NCBI GenBank assembly: GCA_036513415.1
Contig: DATBZA010000179.1
Span: 33,761 to 97,760, forward strand
DNA: 64,000 bases
Source: 40CM-4-68-19 sp036513415
Lineage (GTDB): Bacteria; Myxococcota; Myxococcia; Myxococcales; 40CM-4-68-19
Direction: 5' to 3'
Shown here: positions 27,819 through 36,406 of the stretch, one piece after another
How positions within the stretch are numbered: position 1 is the first letter of the stretch
How the letters are laid out: each line of letters begins with the position of its first letter
Position numbers and translations under genes: made by a program
Notes under the pieces: generated by a model
The model's input: only the letters and a program-made list of their open reading frames with translations
Databases searched by the model: none
Told to the model about the DNA's origin: nothing

Positions 27819-28174
27819 CTCCTCAACAAGACGAGCCGCATCGCCGCAACGATCTCCTCGATCCGGTAGGGCCGCTCCACCACCGGAACGCCTGGCGCGT
27901 CGCCGTGCTCTCCCCGGCAGCGGGAGAGGATCAACGCCAGCCGCCGCGCGGCGGACAGCTCGCGCATCTCCGCCAGCGCGTCGCCCTCCGCGGAGGGCCA
28001 GCTCCGGTCCTCGAGCAGCACGACGTCGGCGCCAGCCAGCGCGCAGAGGGCCTGCGAAGGCGCGTGCGCGATCCCGACCCGCGCCGGCAGGAGCCTTCGG
28101 ACCCGCTCAGCCTCGTGCAGGTCGCGGCCCACGAGCAAGACCGTCCGTTGCGCTGTCGCGCGCCTGGCGTGCAT
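27809..28174 (-). CDS. Receiver-like protein, degenerate
   Basis: A 121-residue protein whose strands follow a response-regulator receiver: RTVLLVGRDLHEAERVRRLLP, GADVVLLEDRSWP, RRLALILSRC, VPVVERPYRIEEIVAAMRL. The phosphoacceptor Asp would be at VVLLEDRSW, but the acidic pair after strand 1 is mostly lost (GRD), so phosphorylation is doubtful. ATG 28174 has GGGAGG ten bases upstream, which places the start inside the DnaC-like gene (68-bp overlap). It may bind a partner rather than take part in two-component signalling. Confidence 0.6.
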   Translation of the reverse strand: MHARRATAQRTVLLVGRDLHEAERVRRLLPARVGIAHAPSQALCALAGADVVLLEDRSWPSAEGDALAEMRELSAARRLALILSRCRGEHGDAPGVPVVERPYRIEEIVAAMRLVLLRRWA

Positions 28175-29006
28175 CGTGCTGCACCTCCCTCTGGTCATCT
28201 CCAACGACGTCGATCAGATCGCACATCTCGTGCAGCCTGGAGTAGATGCGCGGCCCCACGCGCTGCTCCAGGTTCTCGGCCGACTGGGCATCCGCCTTGA
28301 ACTCCCAGCCGACGGTGCCGGGGCGCGGGTAGTTGGTGGCGAGCAGGGTGGGCCGGCCGGCGTTGTAGCGGACGCTCAGGACCTCATCGAGGATGCCCTG
28401 CTCGAACTCCCGGTTCCTCCCGCCCTTGCCGATCTCGTCGATGGCCAGCACGTCGACCTGGCGCAGCGGCTCGAGCCACTCGCGCGACGAGAGCCCGCGG
28501 GAGAATCCGTCGCGGATGTCGGAGAGGAGGAGGAAGAATTCCTCGTACCGGCCGCGCACTCCTTTCTTCGCGGCCAGCTCGCGCAGCATCCCGGAGAGAA
28601 GGTGCGTCTTGCCGGTTCCGGGCGGCCCGCAGAAGAGCAGCGCCCGCTGTCCCGCCGCGCCCGGGAGGAACTCGTCCACGAAGCGTCGCGCGCGCAGCAG
28701 CGCGCGCTGCTGCGCCGGGCTGTAGGCGCGGTACCCCGCGAGGGTGCGCTCGAGGAACTTGGGCGGCAGCCGCAGGCCGGTGAGGAGCGAGAGCCTGCGC
28801 GGATCGGCGCCGCAGGCGCAGCCGCGCACCACTTCATAGCCGCGCTCGTCGCGCGCGTAGAGGCGTCCCTGACCCCGGCAGGCCGGGCAGTGCGCCGTGC
28901 AGGAGCATGCCACTGCCATGCCCTTGTCGTCGCGTTGCTGGAAGGCGAATCCTTCACCGCCGCAGAGTGCGCAGGCGGTCTTCGCGGCGGACGGCGGCTC
29001 TGCCAT
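28107..29006 (-). CDS. DnaC/IstB-like AAA+ ATPase with N-terminal zinc region
   Basis: A 299-residue protein. The first 70 residues hold four Cys pairs (CALC, CSC, CPAC, CAC), patterned like the DnaJ zinc domain. The AAA+ core has Walker A GPPGTGKTH (about residue 125), Walker B VLAIDEIG, and the sensor LLATNYPRP, followed by VGPRIYSRLHEMCDLIDV, which closely matches the C-terminal end of DnaC/DnaI-type helicase loaders (RxxSRL-like). It is likely to open and load the replicative helicase or a related DNA helicase. It follows the gene ending at 29018 by 11 bases. Confidence 0.85.
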   Translation of the reverse strand: MAEPPSAAKTACALCGGEGFAFQQRDDKGMAVACSCTAHCPACRGQGRLYARDERGYEVVRGCACGADPRRLSLLTGLRLPPKFLERTLAGYRAYSPAQQRALLRARRFVDEFLPGAAGQRALLFCGPPGTGKTHLLSGMLRELAAKKGVRGRYEEFFLLLSDIRDGFSRGLSSREWLEPLRQVDVLAIDEIGKGGRNREFEQGILDEVLSVRYNAGRPTLLATNYPRPGTVGWEFKADAQSAENLEQRVGPRIYSRLHEMCDLIDVVGDDQREVQHDARQARDSATDGLARGPRPARG

Positions 29007-29017
29007 CGACGGGACTC

Positions 29018-29728
29018 CTAGAGGAGGAACGCCGGCGGCGGAAGGCCGAGGCGCTCGCTGGATGCGGACAAGAGCATGAGCTGCAGGCTGCGCTGGTACC
29101 GTCGCCGATCCATCCCGCTCGGCCGTGGAGCGATGCGGCTGCGGAGAGCGGCCCCGGCCTGGAGCCCCTTGGAGCGGGGGAGCTCGCGCAGGGCCGCCTT
29201 CAACGCCCGCACCGCGGCGGTCCAGTAGCCGTTTCCGCCGTCCTGCGCGAGGAGCTGCTCTGCCGCATCCGCAAGCGACTCCCACGCGGCTCGGGCCGAA
29301 AGGCCCGGAGCCTGCGCCGCGGCGCGGAGCTGCGCGCGCAAGCCCTCGGGCTTCGGTTGCGGGGGCGGACGGCGCGCGGTGAGCCGGTCGATGATGGGAG
29401 CGATGGCTTGCAGCGATACCAGCATCTCGGCGGCTCCGCGCACTCCCGTGGTCCGCGTGCGCAGCCGCGCCGCCCTGCGCACTTCCGCGATGACGGCCGC
29501 GACGGGGACCCGCGACGCGTGCCAGGCGAGCGCGAGCTGCGCATCGGCCGGAGAAAGCAGCAGGCCGCGCCCGCGGACCCTGCCCAGCTCCTGCGCGACG
29601 GTCTCGATGTACTCTTTTGCAGTCAAGTCCGGTGTGCCCTCGCGGTCGCCCTCAAAGACTGCCCGACGGGTCCGACAGCAGCGGTCGTCCTCTCGTCGCG
29701 GAGGCGTGCTAGCACTGCCGCTAACCAT
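29018..29728 (-). CDS. Hypothetical protein, possible DnaD-like helical domain
   Basis: Up to 236 residues. The conserved-looking part starts at TTG 29626 (LTAKEYIETVAQELGRV) with GLLLSPADAQLALAWHASRVPVAAVIAEVRRAARL. The order Gr-x-LSP-x(n)-W-x(n)-I-x-A weakly resembles the DnaD/DnaB_2 C-terminal domain of Gram-positive primosomes; this is only an impression. The last 50 residues are Arg-rich. The first 34 residues from ATG 29728 are low complexity, so the start may well be 29626. Location directly before a DnaC-like gene is the main reason to suspect a replication role. Confidence 0.5.
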   Translation of the reverse strand: MVSGSASTPPRREDDRCCRTRRAVFEGDREGTPDLTAKEYIETVAQELGRVRGRGLLLSPADAQLALAWHASRVPVAAVIAEVRRAARLRTRTTGVRGAAEMLVSLQAIAPIIDRLTARRPPPQPKPEGLRAQLRAAAQAPGLSARAAWESLADAAEQLLAQDGGNGYWTAAVRALKAALRELPRSKGLQAGAALRSRIAPRPSGMDRRRYQRSLQLMLLSASSERLGLPPPAFLL

Positions 29729-30026
29729 GCGTCAAGACTAAGGAATCTTGCCGGATCGGGCACAGGTTTCCCACAGGGGCCCAGCGCCGGTTCCGCGCGG
29801 AACGCAAGGCGCTTTTGGCCCCGTCCACAGGCCGGGACAAACTCCGCCGCGGCGGCTGTGGAGGAGGCGTCTCCGGCACGCGGATCGCATCGGCGGGTCA
29901 CACCTTCACGCACAACTCGACCCGCATGCCTGCGCGGCTTCGAAGGAGGGGTGGGTCACCAGTTCGGGCTGGCCTTCCTCTTTTGCTTGGCGGCAGCGGC
30001 CGCTTGGTCGACAATCGAATTTCCGA

Positions 30027-31364
30027 ATGCTGACCGACGAGGCAACCCGCGGCCGGCTCCTCACCGAGTCGAGCTCCCGCGCGTTCGCCGGGCTTCGCGT
30101 GCACGCCATGGAGTCGCTGGCGCGCATCCGTGCCATCGCGCTGGCGGCGTTCTGCCTGGTCGCCGTCGCGTTTGCCGCTGCCGGCCATCCCGGCTCGCGC
30201 GCGGAGCTGTGGCCTCTGCTCGCGTACGCGGTGAGCGGATATCTGCTCTTGCGCTGGCGCCGGGGAGGAGGCTGGCGCGAGAACCTCACCATCTCGTCGC
30301 CGATGTTCGACGTGGTCTTCATCTTCCTGCTCCTCTGGAGCTTCGGTCCCCGCGTCGACGGCCAGCCGTTCAACGCGGGATGGACCCTGGGAGCGTTCGC
30401 CCTGCTGGTGGGGCTCTCCGCCTTGTCCTTGCGCGTGCCAGTGATCTCGGCGACCGCCGCGCTGGCCTTCGCGGTGTTCACCGCTCTCGAGGTCCGAGGG
30501 GGCGTGAGCTGGGTGAGCATCGCCATGGGCGGCGTCGTGCTCGCGCTGGTGGGCATGGTCTCCGCAGCGGTGGTGCGGGAGCTCGATCGGGTGGTGGCGC
30601 GGCTGGTCGTCAACGAGGTCAGCCACGAGGAGCTGCGCCGGGCGCAGAGCGACGCGGAGACGCTGACGCATCTGTTGGTGCACGACATGAAGGGTCCGCT
30701 CACCGGCCTGATCGGCCTGGCGGAAGTGGTGGCCAGCGAGTTGACCGGCCCCCTGCATTTGGACGTGAAGATGATCGAGCAGCAGGGTCGCAGGCTGCAG
30801 GCCATGGTCGGGGATCTGCTGGCGATCGCGCGCCTGGAGCGCGGCGTCCTCAGCTCCGCGCCGGAGGTCATCGATCTGTCCGCGCTGCTGGTCTCGCTGG
30901 CCAACGCGTACTCGATCAGCGCCCGCCGTGCCGGCGCCCAGATCACCGCTTGCGTCGAGGCAGGGCTGAGCGCGTCGCTGCACCGGGAGATGGTGCACCG
31001 GTTCTTCGACAACCTGGTCTTGAACGCGCTCGACTTCGTGCGCCCCGGGGGCCGCATCGAGGTCGCCGCCTGGCAGGAAGCCCAGGAGCTGGTGCTCGCC
31101 GTGCGCAACACCGGCGATCCCGTGCCCGCGGAAGCGCGGGCCCGGCTGTTCCAGAAGGGCGCCGTGCAGCGCGGATCGCGCCAGAAGCACAACCTCGGGC
31201 TTGGCCTCTACCTCTGCAGGCTAGTCGCGGTCGCGCACGATGGAACGATCGCGTTGCGCGACGAGGCCGGCTGGGCGACCTCGTTCGTGGCCCGGCTCCC
31301 CGTCCAGGCCCGCCGCGAGGTCTTCGATCTCGCTCCCGCGATCAGCCGGGTTGGGACCGCTTGA
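30027..31364 (+). CDS. Membrane-bound sensor histidine kinase
   Basis: A 445-residue kinase. Five or six membrane helices fill residues about 35-190 with no sizeable sensor loop, so it probably senses a membrane or intracellular signal. The H-box is LLVHDMKGPLTGL (His about 219), the N-box HRFFDNLVLNALDFV, and the ATP lid is represented by GLGLYLCRLVAVAHDG. The G1 box is shortened (VLAVRNTGDPVP). No response regulator is adjacent. The 298-bp gap to the left holds no gene; it contains scattered CCCACAG/TCCACAG words that were not interpretable. The 3' end overlaps the next, convergent gene by 23 bases. Confidence 0.88.
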   Translation: MLTDEATRGRLLTESSSRAFAGLRVHAMESLARIRAIALAAFCLVAVAFAAAGHPGSRAELWPLLAYAVSGYLLLRWRRGGGWRENLTISSPMFDVVFIFLLLWSFGPRVDGQPFNAGWTLGAFALLVGLSALSLRVPVISATAALAFAVFTALEVRGGVSWVSIAMGGVVLALVGMVSAAVVRELDRVVARLVVNEVSHEELRRAQSDAETLTHLLVHDMKGPLTGLIGLAEVVASELTGPLHLDVKMIEQQGRRLQAMVGDLLAIARLERGVLSSAPEVIDLSALLVSLANAYSISARRAGAQITACVEAGLSASLHREMVHRFFDNLVLNALDFVRPGGRIEVAAWQEAQELVLAVRNTGDPVPAEARARLFQKGAVQRGSRQKHNLGLGLYLCRLVAVAHDGTIALRDEAGWATSFVARLPVQARREVFDLAPAISRVGTA

Positions 31365-31590
31365 AGAGCGGGATCACCTTCGCCAGATCGCCGCCCTCGT
31401 CGGGCACCTTCGGGGCGAGACGTTTGCGGACGTCGTCGTGCAGCGACAGATATCCCTCGCGGCGGCAGAGCGCTGCGATGGCGTCGGTCAGCTCGCGCCG
31501 GACATCCTTGGGCAGGGCCTCCAGGTAGCCGAGGACCTCGATCCCTTCCGCGGAGATTCCGTACTCCGGCTTCCAGCCCTTTCCGTCCAT
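31342..31590 (-). CDS. Small hypothetical protein
   Basis: An 82-residue charged, soluble protein: MDGKGWKPEYGISAEGIEVLGYLEALPKD in front, then VRRELTDAIAALCRREGYLSL and a basic end with VRKRLAPKVPDEGG. Helix-rich and without Cys pairs. No family recognised. It overlaps the histidine-kinase 3' end on the opposite strand by 23 bases, so the two transcripts could be antisense to each other there. Confidence 0.5.
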   Translation of the reverse strand: MDGKGWKPEYGISAEGIEVLGYLEALPKDVRRELTDAIAALCRREGYLSLHDDVRKRLAPKVPDEGGDLAKVIPLFKRSQPG

Positions 31591-31687
31591 GCGGCAGGTT
31601 CCTCACGATTCAAGATCCGCATGGCGGCAGGAAGACGCATCCCTCTCGGAGGACAGGGGAGGGAGCAGGCGGATGCCAGGGGCCGAG

Positions 31688-31728
31688 AAAAATGGAGCGG
31701 CGGATCCCGCGAAGGGGTCCGCCGCTCC
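31688..31728 (-). terminator. Rho-independent terminator of nrdJ
   Basis: On the minus strand, 28 bp after the nrdJ stop, the arms GGAGCGGCGGA and TCCGCCGCTCC form an 11-bp stem with additional inner G-C pairs, followed by ATTTTT (plus-strand 31688-31693). This is a textbook intrinsic terminator. Confidence 0.85.
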
Positions 31729-31755
31729 CGGCTGCTGCGAGCGTGGGGGGACGCT

Positions 31756-34700
31756 CTACGAGCAGCCCATCGAGTTCCCGCAGTTCAGGCACTTGTAGCA
31801 GGTGCCGTTCCGCACCGTGATGTGCCCGCAGGTATCGCAAAACGGGGCGTCACCGGAGAGCTTGCCCAGCAGCTCGTCCTGTGCCCGCGCTGCCGCGCGC
31901 GCCGGATCCGGCGGATTCGACCTCTGCGCCGCCTTGGCCGCGTTCGCCGGGCTCGCCGCGTGCGGCGCCGCCACCAGCGGGTCCGCCGTCTGCGCGCTCT
32001 TCGGCGTCTCCGCGGCTTCCTCCGGCGTCACGTGCGCCAGGTCGTCGCGCTTCAGGTACTCGACGCCCAGCGCGCGGAAGACGTAGTCGATCACCGAGGT
32101 GGCGAACTTCACCCGGTCATGCCCCTGCACCGGACCCTGGGGCTCGAACCGGGTGAAGACGAACTGCTCGACCAGCACCTCGAGCGGCACGCCGTACTGC
32201 AGCGCGATCGAAACCAGCATCGCGAAGCAGTTCATCACGCTGCGCAGCGCCGCGCCCTCCTTGTGCATGTCGATGAAGATCTCGCCCAGCTCCCCGTCGT
32301 TGTACTCGCCGGTCCTGAGGAAGACCTTGTTTCCCCCGACCTTCGCCTCCTGCGTGATTCCGTGCCGCTTGGGGGGTAGCCTGCGCCGCACGCTGGCGGC
32401 CAGCTGGGCCGGCGCCGCGGCCGCCTTCGCCTCGAAGGCCACCTCCGCCATGCGCTGGGCCCGCTCCTTGCCCAGGTCCGGGATCAGCTTCTGCAGCGCT
32501 TGCGCCATCTCCTTCGCGTCCTTGGGGAGCGGCAGCTTCGGCGCCTGGTCGCCCGCGCTGAGCGGCTGCGACAGCTTCGAGCCGTCGCGATACAGCGCAA
32601 TGGCCTTCAGCCCGAGGCGCCAGGACTCCCAGTGGATCTTCTCCACTTCCTCGACGGTGGCGTCCTGGGGCAGGTTGATGGTCTTGCTGATGGCGCCCGA
32701 GAGGAACGGCTGGACCGCGGCCATCATCCGCACGTGTCCCATCGGCTCGATGTAGCGCGTCCCCAGCGGCCCGCAGCGGTTGGCGCAGTCGAAGACGGGA
32801 TGGTGCTCGGGCTTGAGGAAGGGCGCGCCCTCCACCGTCTGCCGCCCGCAGACGACCAGCGTGGCGCTGTCGATCTGCTCGTCGGTGTAGCCGAGCTTTG
32901 ACAGGACCTGCTTGCCCTTGCTCCCCGCCTCGAGGCCTAGCCGCTGCAGCGCTGCCGGGCCGATCACGTGGGGCGCGAACGACGCCCGCAGATCGAACAC
33001 CGACTCCAGCGACTTCTCCACCTTGGCGATCTCCGCCGGGAGCAGCCCGCGCGACTCGAGCTCGGCAGGCGAGAACTCCGCGACACCCTTCAGCGTGGCG
33101 GTGCCCCGCACGGAGTCGACGATGGCCTGCACCTGCGCCGCGCTGTACCCGAGCTTCTTCAGCGCCCGCGGCACCGACTGGTTCACGATCTTGAAGCTGC
33201 CGCCGCCGGCGAGCTTCTTGAACTTGATCAGCGCGAAGTCCGGCTCCACGCCGGTGGTGTCGCAGTCCATCAAGAGGCCAATGGTGCCCGTAGGCGCCAG
33301 CACGGTGGCTTGCGCGTTCCGATACCCATTCTGCTCGCCGAGCTGCACCGCGCGATTCCAGCACTCGTGCGCGGCGTCGATCAGCTCAGAGGGCGCCAGC
33401 GCGTGGTCGATGTTGTTCACGCTGTCGCGGTGCATGCGCATCACCTCGAGCATGCCGTCGCGATTGACCGCGTACCCCTGGAACGGTCCCTTCGCAGCGG
33501 CCATCTCCGCCGAGAGCGCGTACGCTTCGCCCGTCATGATCGCGGTCAACGAGGCCGCCATGGCCCGGCCCGCGTCCGAGTCGTAGGGCAGGCCTTCGAC
33601 CATCAGAAGCGTGCCCAGGTTGGCATAGCCCAGGCCTAGCGGTCGGAACTGGTGGCTCCGCTCGGCGATCCGCTGAGTCGGGTAGCTCGCCAGGTCCACA
33701 GCGATCTCCTGCGCGAGGAAGAAGATGCGGCAGGCGTGCTTGTATCCCTCGACGTCGAATGCTCCGCTCTTCTCGTCCAGGAACTTGAGGAGGTTGAGGC
33801 TGGCGAGGTTGCAGGCGGTGTCGTCGAGGAAGACGAACTCGCTGCAGGGATTCGATGCGTAGATGCGGTCGGTGGCCTTGCAGGTGTGCCACTTGTTGAT
33901 AGTGTCGTCGAACTGCAGGCCCGGGTCCGCGCACTTCCAGGCGGCCTCCGCCATCTCCCGCCAGAGCTGGCGCGCGGAGAGGCGCTCCACCACTTCGCCG
34001 GTGGTACGGGTGGTGGTCTCCCAGACCGCGTCCTTCATCACCGCCTCGATGAACCTGTCGGTCACCCGGACCGAGTTGTTCGCGTTCTGGCCCGAGACGG
34101 TGCGGTAGGCGTCCCCGTTGAAGTCCGACGAGTAGCCGGACGCGATCAGCGCCGCGACCTTCTTCTCCTCGCGCGCCTTCCATTGGATGAAGTCGCGGAT
34201 CTCGGGATGGTCGGCGTCGAGCACCACCATCTTCGCCGCGCGCCGCGTGATGCCGCCCGACTTGGTCGCGCCGGCCGCCTTGTCGAGCACCTCGAGGAAG
34301 CTCATCAGGCCCGAGCTGGTCCCGCCGCCCGACAGGCGCTCCATCTTGCCGCGCAGCTTCGAGAAGTTCGTCCCGCTGCCGGACCCGTACTTGAAGACGC
34401 GCGCTTCGTCATGGACCAGGTTGAAGATGGAACCGAGATCGTCGTTGCAGCTCTGGATGAAGCAGGCCGAAACCTGTGGCCGCGAGTAGGCGTCCTCGGT
34501 GACGTACGCCTTGCCGGTGGCGAGATCCACGGCGTAGTTCCCGCCCGATCCCTTGATCCGGTACTCGTGAAAGAGGCCGCAGTTGAACCAGACGGGGCTG
34601 TTGAACGCGCCGATCTGGTGCACCAGCATGTACGTCAGCTCTGCCTCGAACGCCTCCGCATCCGCGGCGGTGGCGAAGTAGCCGCCCATCTCCTCGCCGG

Positions 34701-35085
34701 CGCTGCGCAGGGTGTGCGCCACGCGGCGGACCAGCTGCCGGACGGACTCCTCGGCGCCGCTTCCGGTCGGAACGCCTGCCTTGCGGAAGTACTTGGAGAC
34801 GGCGACGTCGGTGGCAAGCTGGGACCAGCCGGCCGGCACTTCCGCGTCGTCCATCTTGAAGACGACTTCCCCGTCCGCTCCGGAGATCTTGGCCGGGCGG
34901 CGGGTCCATTCCACCTGGTCGAGCACCTGCTGCCCGCTCAGACCGTCGGCTGTGACGCGCCGCGGCACGGCCAGGCCTTTCGCACGGCGGGCGGGCCTTG
35001 GGCCCTCCGACCGGGAACCGGTGACAGGCGCGCCTGCGGGCAGGGCGGACAAGGCTGCGGGATCGTTCTTGCCGGTCTTGGCCAT
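31756..35085 (-). CDS. nrdJ: Vitamin B12-dependent (class II) ribonucleotide reductase
   Basis: An 1109-residue cytoplasmic enzyme that reduces ribonucleotides using adenosylcobalamin. Family landmarks: EESVRQLVRRVAHTLR near the start, the large active-site barrel with NPCSEFVFLDDTACNLASLNL, LAPTGTIGLLMDCDTTGVEPDFALIKFK, and the TSCPD-type C-terminal region. The last 30 residues (CDTCGHITVRNGTCYKCLNC) carry four Cys, a zinc ribbon or redox-tail function. ATG 35085 has GGAGGG eight to thirteen bases upstream; GTG 35103 is less likely. No cobalamin riboswitch was seen, but two NrdR-like boxes lie upstream. No class I RNR is in the window. Confidence 0.95.
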   Translation of the reverse strand: MAKTGKNDPAALSALPAGAPVTGSRSEGPRPARRAKGLAVPRRVTADGLSGQQVLDQVEWTRRPAKISGADGEVVFKMDDAEVPAGWSQLATDVAVSKYFRKAGVPTGSGAEESVRQLVRRVAHTLRSAGEEMGGYFATAADAEAFEAELTYMLVHQIGAFNSPVWFNCGLFHEYRIKGSGGNYAVDLATGKAYVTEDAYSRPQVSACFIQSCNDDLGSIFNLVHDEARVFKYGSGSGTNFSKLRGKMERLSGGGTSSGLMSFLEVLDKAAGATKSGGITRRAAKMVVLDADHPEIRDFIQWKAREEKKVAALIASGYSSDFNGDAYRTVSGQNANNSVRVTDRFIEAVMKDAVWETTTRTTGEVVERLSARQLWREMAEAAWKCADPGLQFDDTINKWHTCKATDRIYASNPCSEFVFLDDTACNLASLNLLKFLDEKSGAFDVEGYKHACRIFFLAQEIAVDLASYPTQRIAERSHQFRPLGLGYANLGTLLMVEGLPYDSDAGRAMAASLTAIMTGEAYALSAEMAAAKGPFQGYAVNRDGMLEVMRMHRDSVNNIDHALAPSELIDAAHECWNRAVQLGEQNGYRNAQATVLAPTGTIGLLMDCDTTGVEPDFALIKFKKLAGGGSFKIVNQSVPRALKKLGYSAAQVQAIVDSVRGTATLKGVAEFSPAELESRGLLPAEIAKVEKSLESVFDLRASFAPHVIGPAALQRLGLEAGSKGKQVLSKLGYTDEQIDSATLVVCGRQTVEGAPFLKPEHHPVFDCANRCGPLGTRYIEPMGHVRMMAAVQPFLSGAISKTINLPQDATVEEVEKIHWESWRLGLKAIALYRDGSKLSQPLSAGDQAPKLPLPKDAKEMAQALQKLIPDLGKERAQRMAEVAFEAKAAAAPAQLAASVRRRLPPKRHGITQEAKVGGNKVFLRTGEYNDGELGEIFIDMHKEGAALRSVMNCFAMLVSIALQYGVPLEVLVEQFVFTRFEPQGPVQGHDRVKFATSVIDYVFRALGVEYLKRDDLAHVTPEEAAETPKSAQTADPLVAAPHAASPANAAKAAQRSNPPDPARAAARAQDELLGKLSGDAPFCDTCGHITVRNGTCYKCLNCGNSMGCS

Positions 35086-35174
35086 CGAGGTTTTTCCCTC
35101 CACTCCGCAGTCGAGTCGGCCCTGCGGAAGTGTGGTGAGAGTGAGGCAACCGGGGCTGCCTTGTCAAATGAAAC

Positions 35175-35222
35175 CCACTACGTATTGTGGTGACGCGTCG
35201 CACAATGCGCAAGGCTTAGTGG
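35175..35222 (-). promoter_or_regulatory. Candidate tandem NrdR boxes and promoter of nrdJ
   Basis: Box 1 (35175-35190) reads CCACAATACGTAGTGG on the minus strand and keeps the CAC ... TAGTG shape of NrdR boxes. Box 2 (35207-35222) reads CCACTAAGCCTTGCGC, good in its left half only. They are 32 bp apart, three helical turns, as usual for paired NrdR boxes. A -35-like TTGCGC in box 2 and a -10-like CACAAT in box 1, 17-18 bp apart, would put the boxes across the promoter. No nrdR gene is in the window. Confidence 0.45.
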
Positions 35223-35374
35223 GTTACCCACAGCTTGTGGATCGGTTCCGCACAGGCCCAAGACGCGAAATGCACGTCTTTTTTCCAGCGCTCCGCACAA
35301 CCTCCGCACCATTCTTCCCTTGTCCGCAAGTTGTGGTACGAAGGCGCCCCCTTTCGCGAGCACCGGGTGTCGAG

Positions 35375-36388
35375 ATGAAAACTCTTACGGAGTTCAGCGG
35401 GACCTTGATCCGCATGGCGGCCAGGGCGGAAGCGGCGGCGCGCAAGACGCTCCCTCCGGAGCTGACGCGGATCGCTCCGCCACCCGTCGTGTCCGAGGGC
35501 GTCACTGCAAAGCCAAACGAGAACGCCTCGGCGGTGATCGTCGACCCCGGGGGCGACAGCCCCACCGACTCGGCCTCCCTCGGTCTCGCCGAGCAGGCGG
35601 CCGGAGCAGGTGACCCCGTGCTGGGCGCCAGCGAGGAGCCACATCTCGAGAAGCCCGGCGAGGCGGGCACCAGCGAGGACGAAGTCCAGCCCGGCGCGCA
35701 CGAGGAGGAGGACCGCGAGGAAGCCGTCGCCGACCAGGATCTGTCCGGCCAGGGATCGCCGCAGATGCGGGCAACGCCGGGCGGGGCCAAGCCCTCCGAG
35801 GTCAACGCCGACGAGGAAGGCCAGCCCAAGGGCGAGCTCGAGGAGGAGAACTCCGCCATCAAGGAGATCCTCGACAAGGCGGTTTCGGAAGCGACCGGGA
35901 CCACGGCAGAGCGGCTGGAGCGGCTGCGCGAGGCGCTGAAGGCCGTCGGACGCCAGGCGGACCGGGTGCGGCTCGTCCGCGTCTTCGGATCCGAGGAAGA
36001 GGTCGCGGGCGCCAAGAAGATCGGCGAGCACCAGTACATCGTGGATCTGATGCCGCAGTCGATGAAGCAGAGCTTCGAGCGCGACGAGCGCGGCGCGCGC
36101 CGCGGTCCGCGCCGGCCCTCGGGCGGCGGGAAGAAGGGCGCGGAAGGCTCGCTCGAGGGCAGCTTCTCGATGGAGTCGGTAATGCAGGACCGGCGCAGCG
36201 AGCGCTCGGGTCCGGGGGGCGGCGGCGGTCGCGGCCGCGGTGGCCCGGGGGCCGGCCGTGGTCCCGGCGGTCGGCCTGGCCCCGGTGGCGGCCGCGGCGG
36301 ACGTCCGGGCGGCGGTGGAGGCCGGACCGGCGGGGGCGGGCGCGGTCCGGGCGGCGGACCGAAGCCGGGCGGCGCCGCGAAGCCTTGA
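35375..36388 (+). CDS. Gly/Arg-rich low-complexity protein
   Basis: A 337-residue protein. After a short helical start, residues about 35-155 are acidic and disordered. Residues about 155-235 form the only ordered part: a charged helix (EENSAIKEILDKAVSEA, then ERLREALKAVGRQADRVRLVRVFG) ending in KIGEHQYIVDLMPQS. The last 100 residues are Arg/Gly-rich (RGRGGPGAGRGPGGRPG and similar), like eukaryotic RGG RNA-binding tails. RNA or nucleic-acid binding is a reasonable guess. The gene is divergent from nrdJ, about 290 bp away. No family recognised. Confidence 0.7.
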   Translation: MKTLTEFSGTLIRMAARAEAAARKTLPPELTRIAPPPVVSEGVTAKPNENASAVIVDPGGDSPTDSASLGLAEQAAGAGDPVLGASEEPHLEKPGEAGTSEDEVQPGAHEEEDREEAVADQDLSGQGSPQMRATPGGAKPSEVNADEEGQPKGELEEENSAIKEILDKAVSEATGTTAERLERLREALKAVGRQADRVRLVRVFGSEEEVAGAKKIGEHQYIVDLMPQSMKQSFERDERGARRGPRRPSGGGKKGAEGSLEGSFSMESVMQDRRSERSGPGGGGGRGRGGPGAGRGPGGRPGPGGGRGGRPGGGGGRTGGGGRGPGGGPKPGGAAKP

Positions 36389-36406
36389 TCGGGAGCGGCT
36401 CGTCCG

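Noticed and set aside
29623..29913. 96-residue reading frame on the minus strand upstream of the DnaC-like operon
   Set aside because: Cys/Arg-rich low-complexity translation without conserved features; it overlaps the start of the better supported gene.
29729..30026. Possible coding or RNA gene in the 298-bp gap before the histidine kinase
   Set aside because: Open frames have no recognisable motif; scattered CCCACAG words do not form a regular array. Nothing could be supported.
35104..35374. Cobalamin riboswitch or origin with DnaA boxes upstream of nrdJ
   Set aside because: No B12-box could be found, and the TTACCCACA and TGTGGATCG words are imperfect and too few to call an origin.
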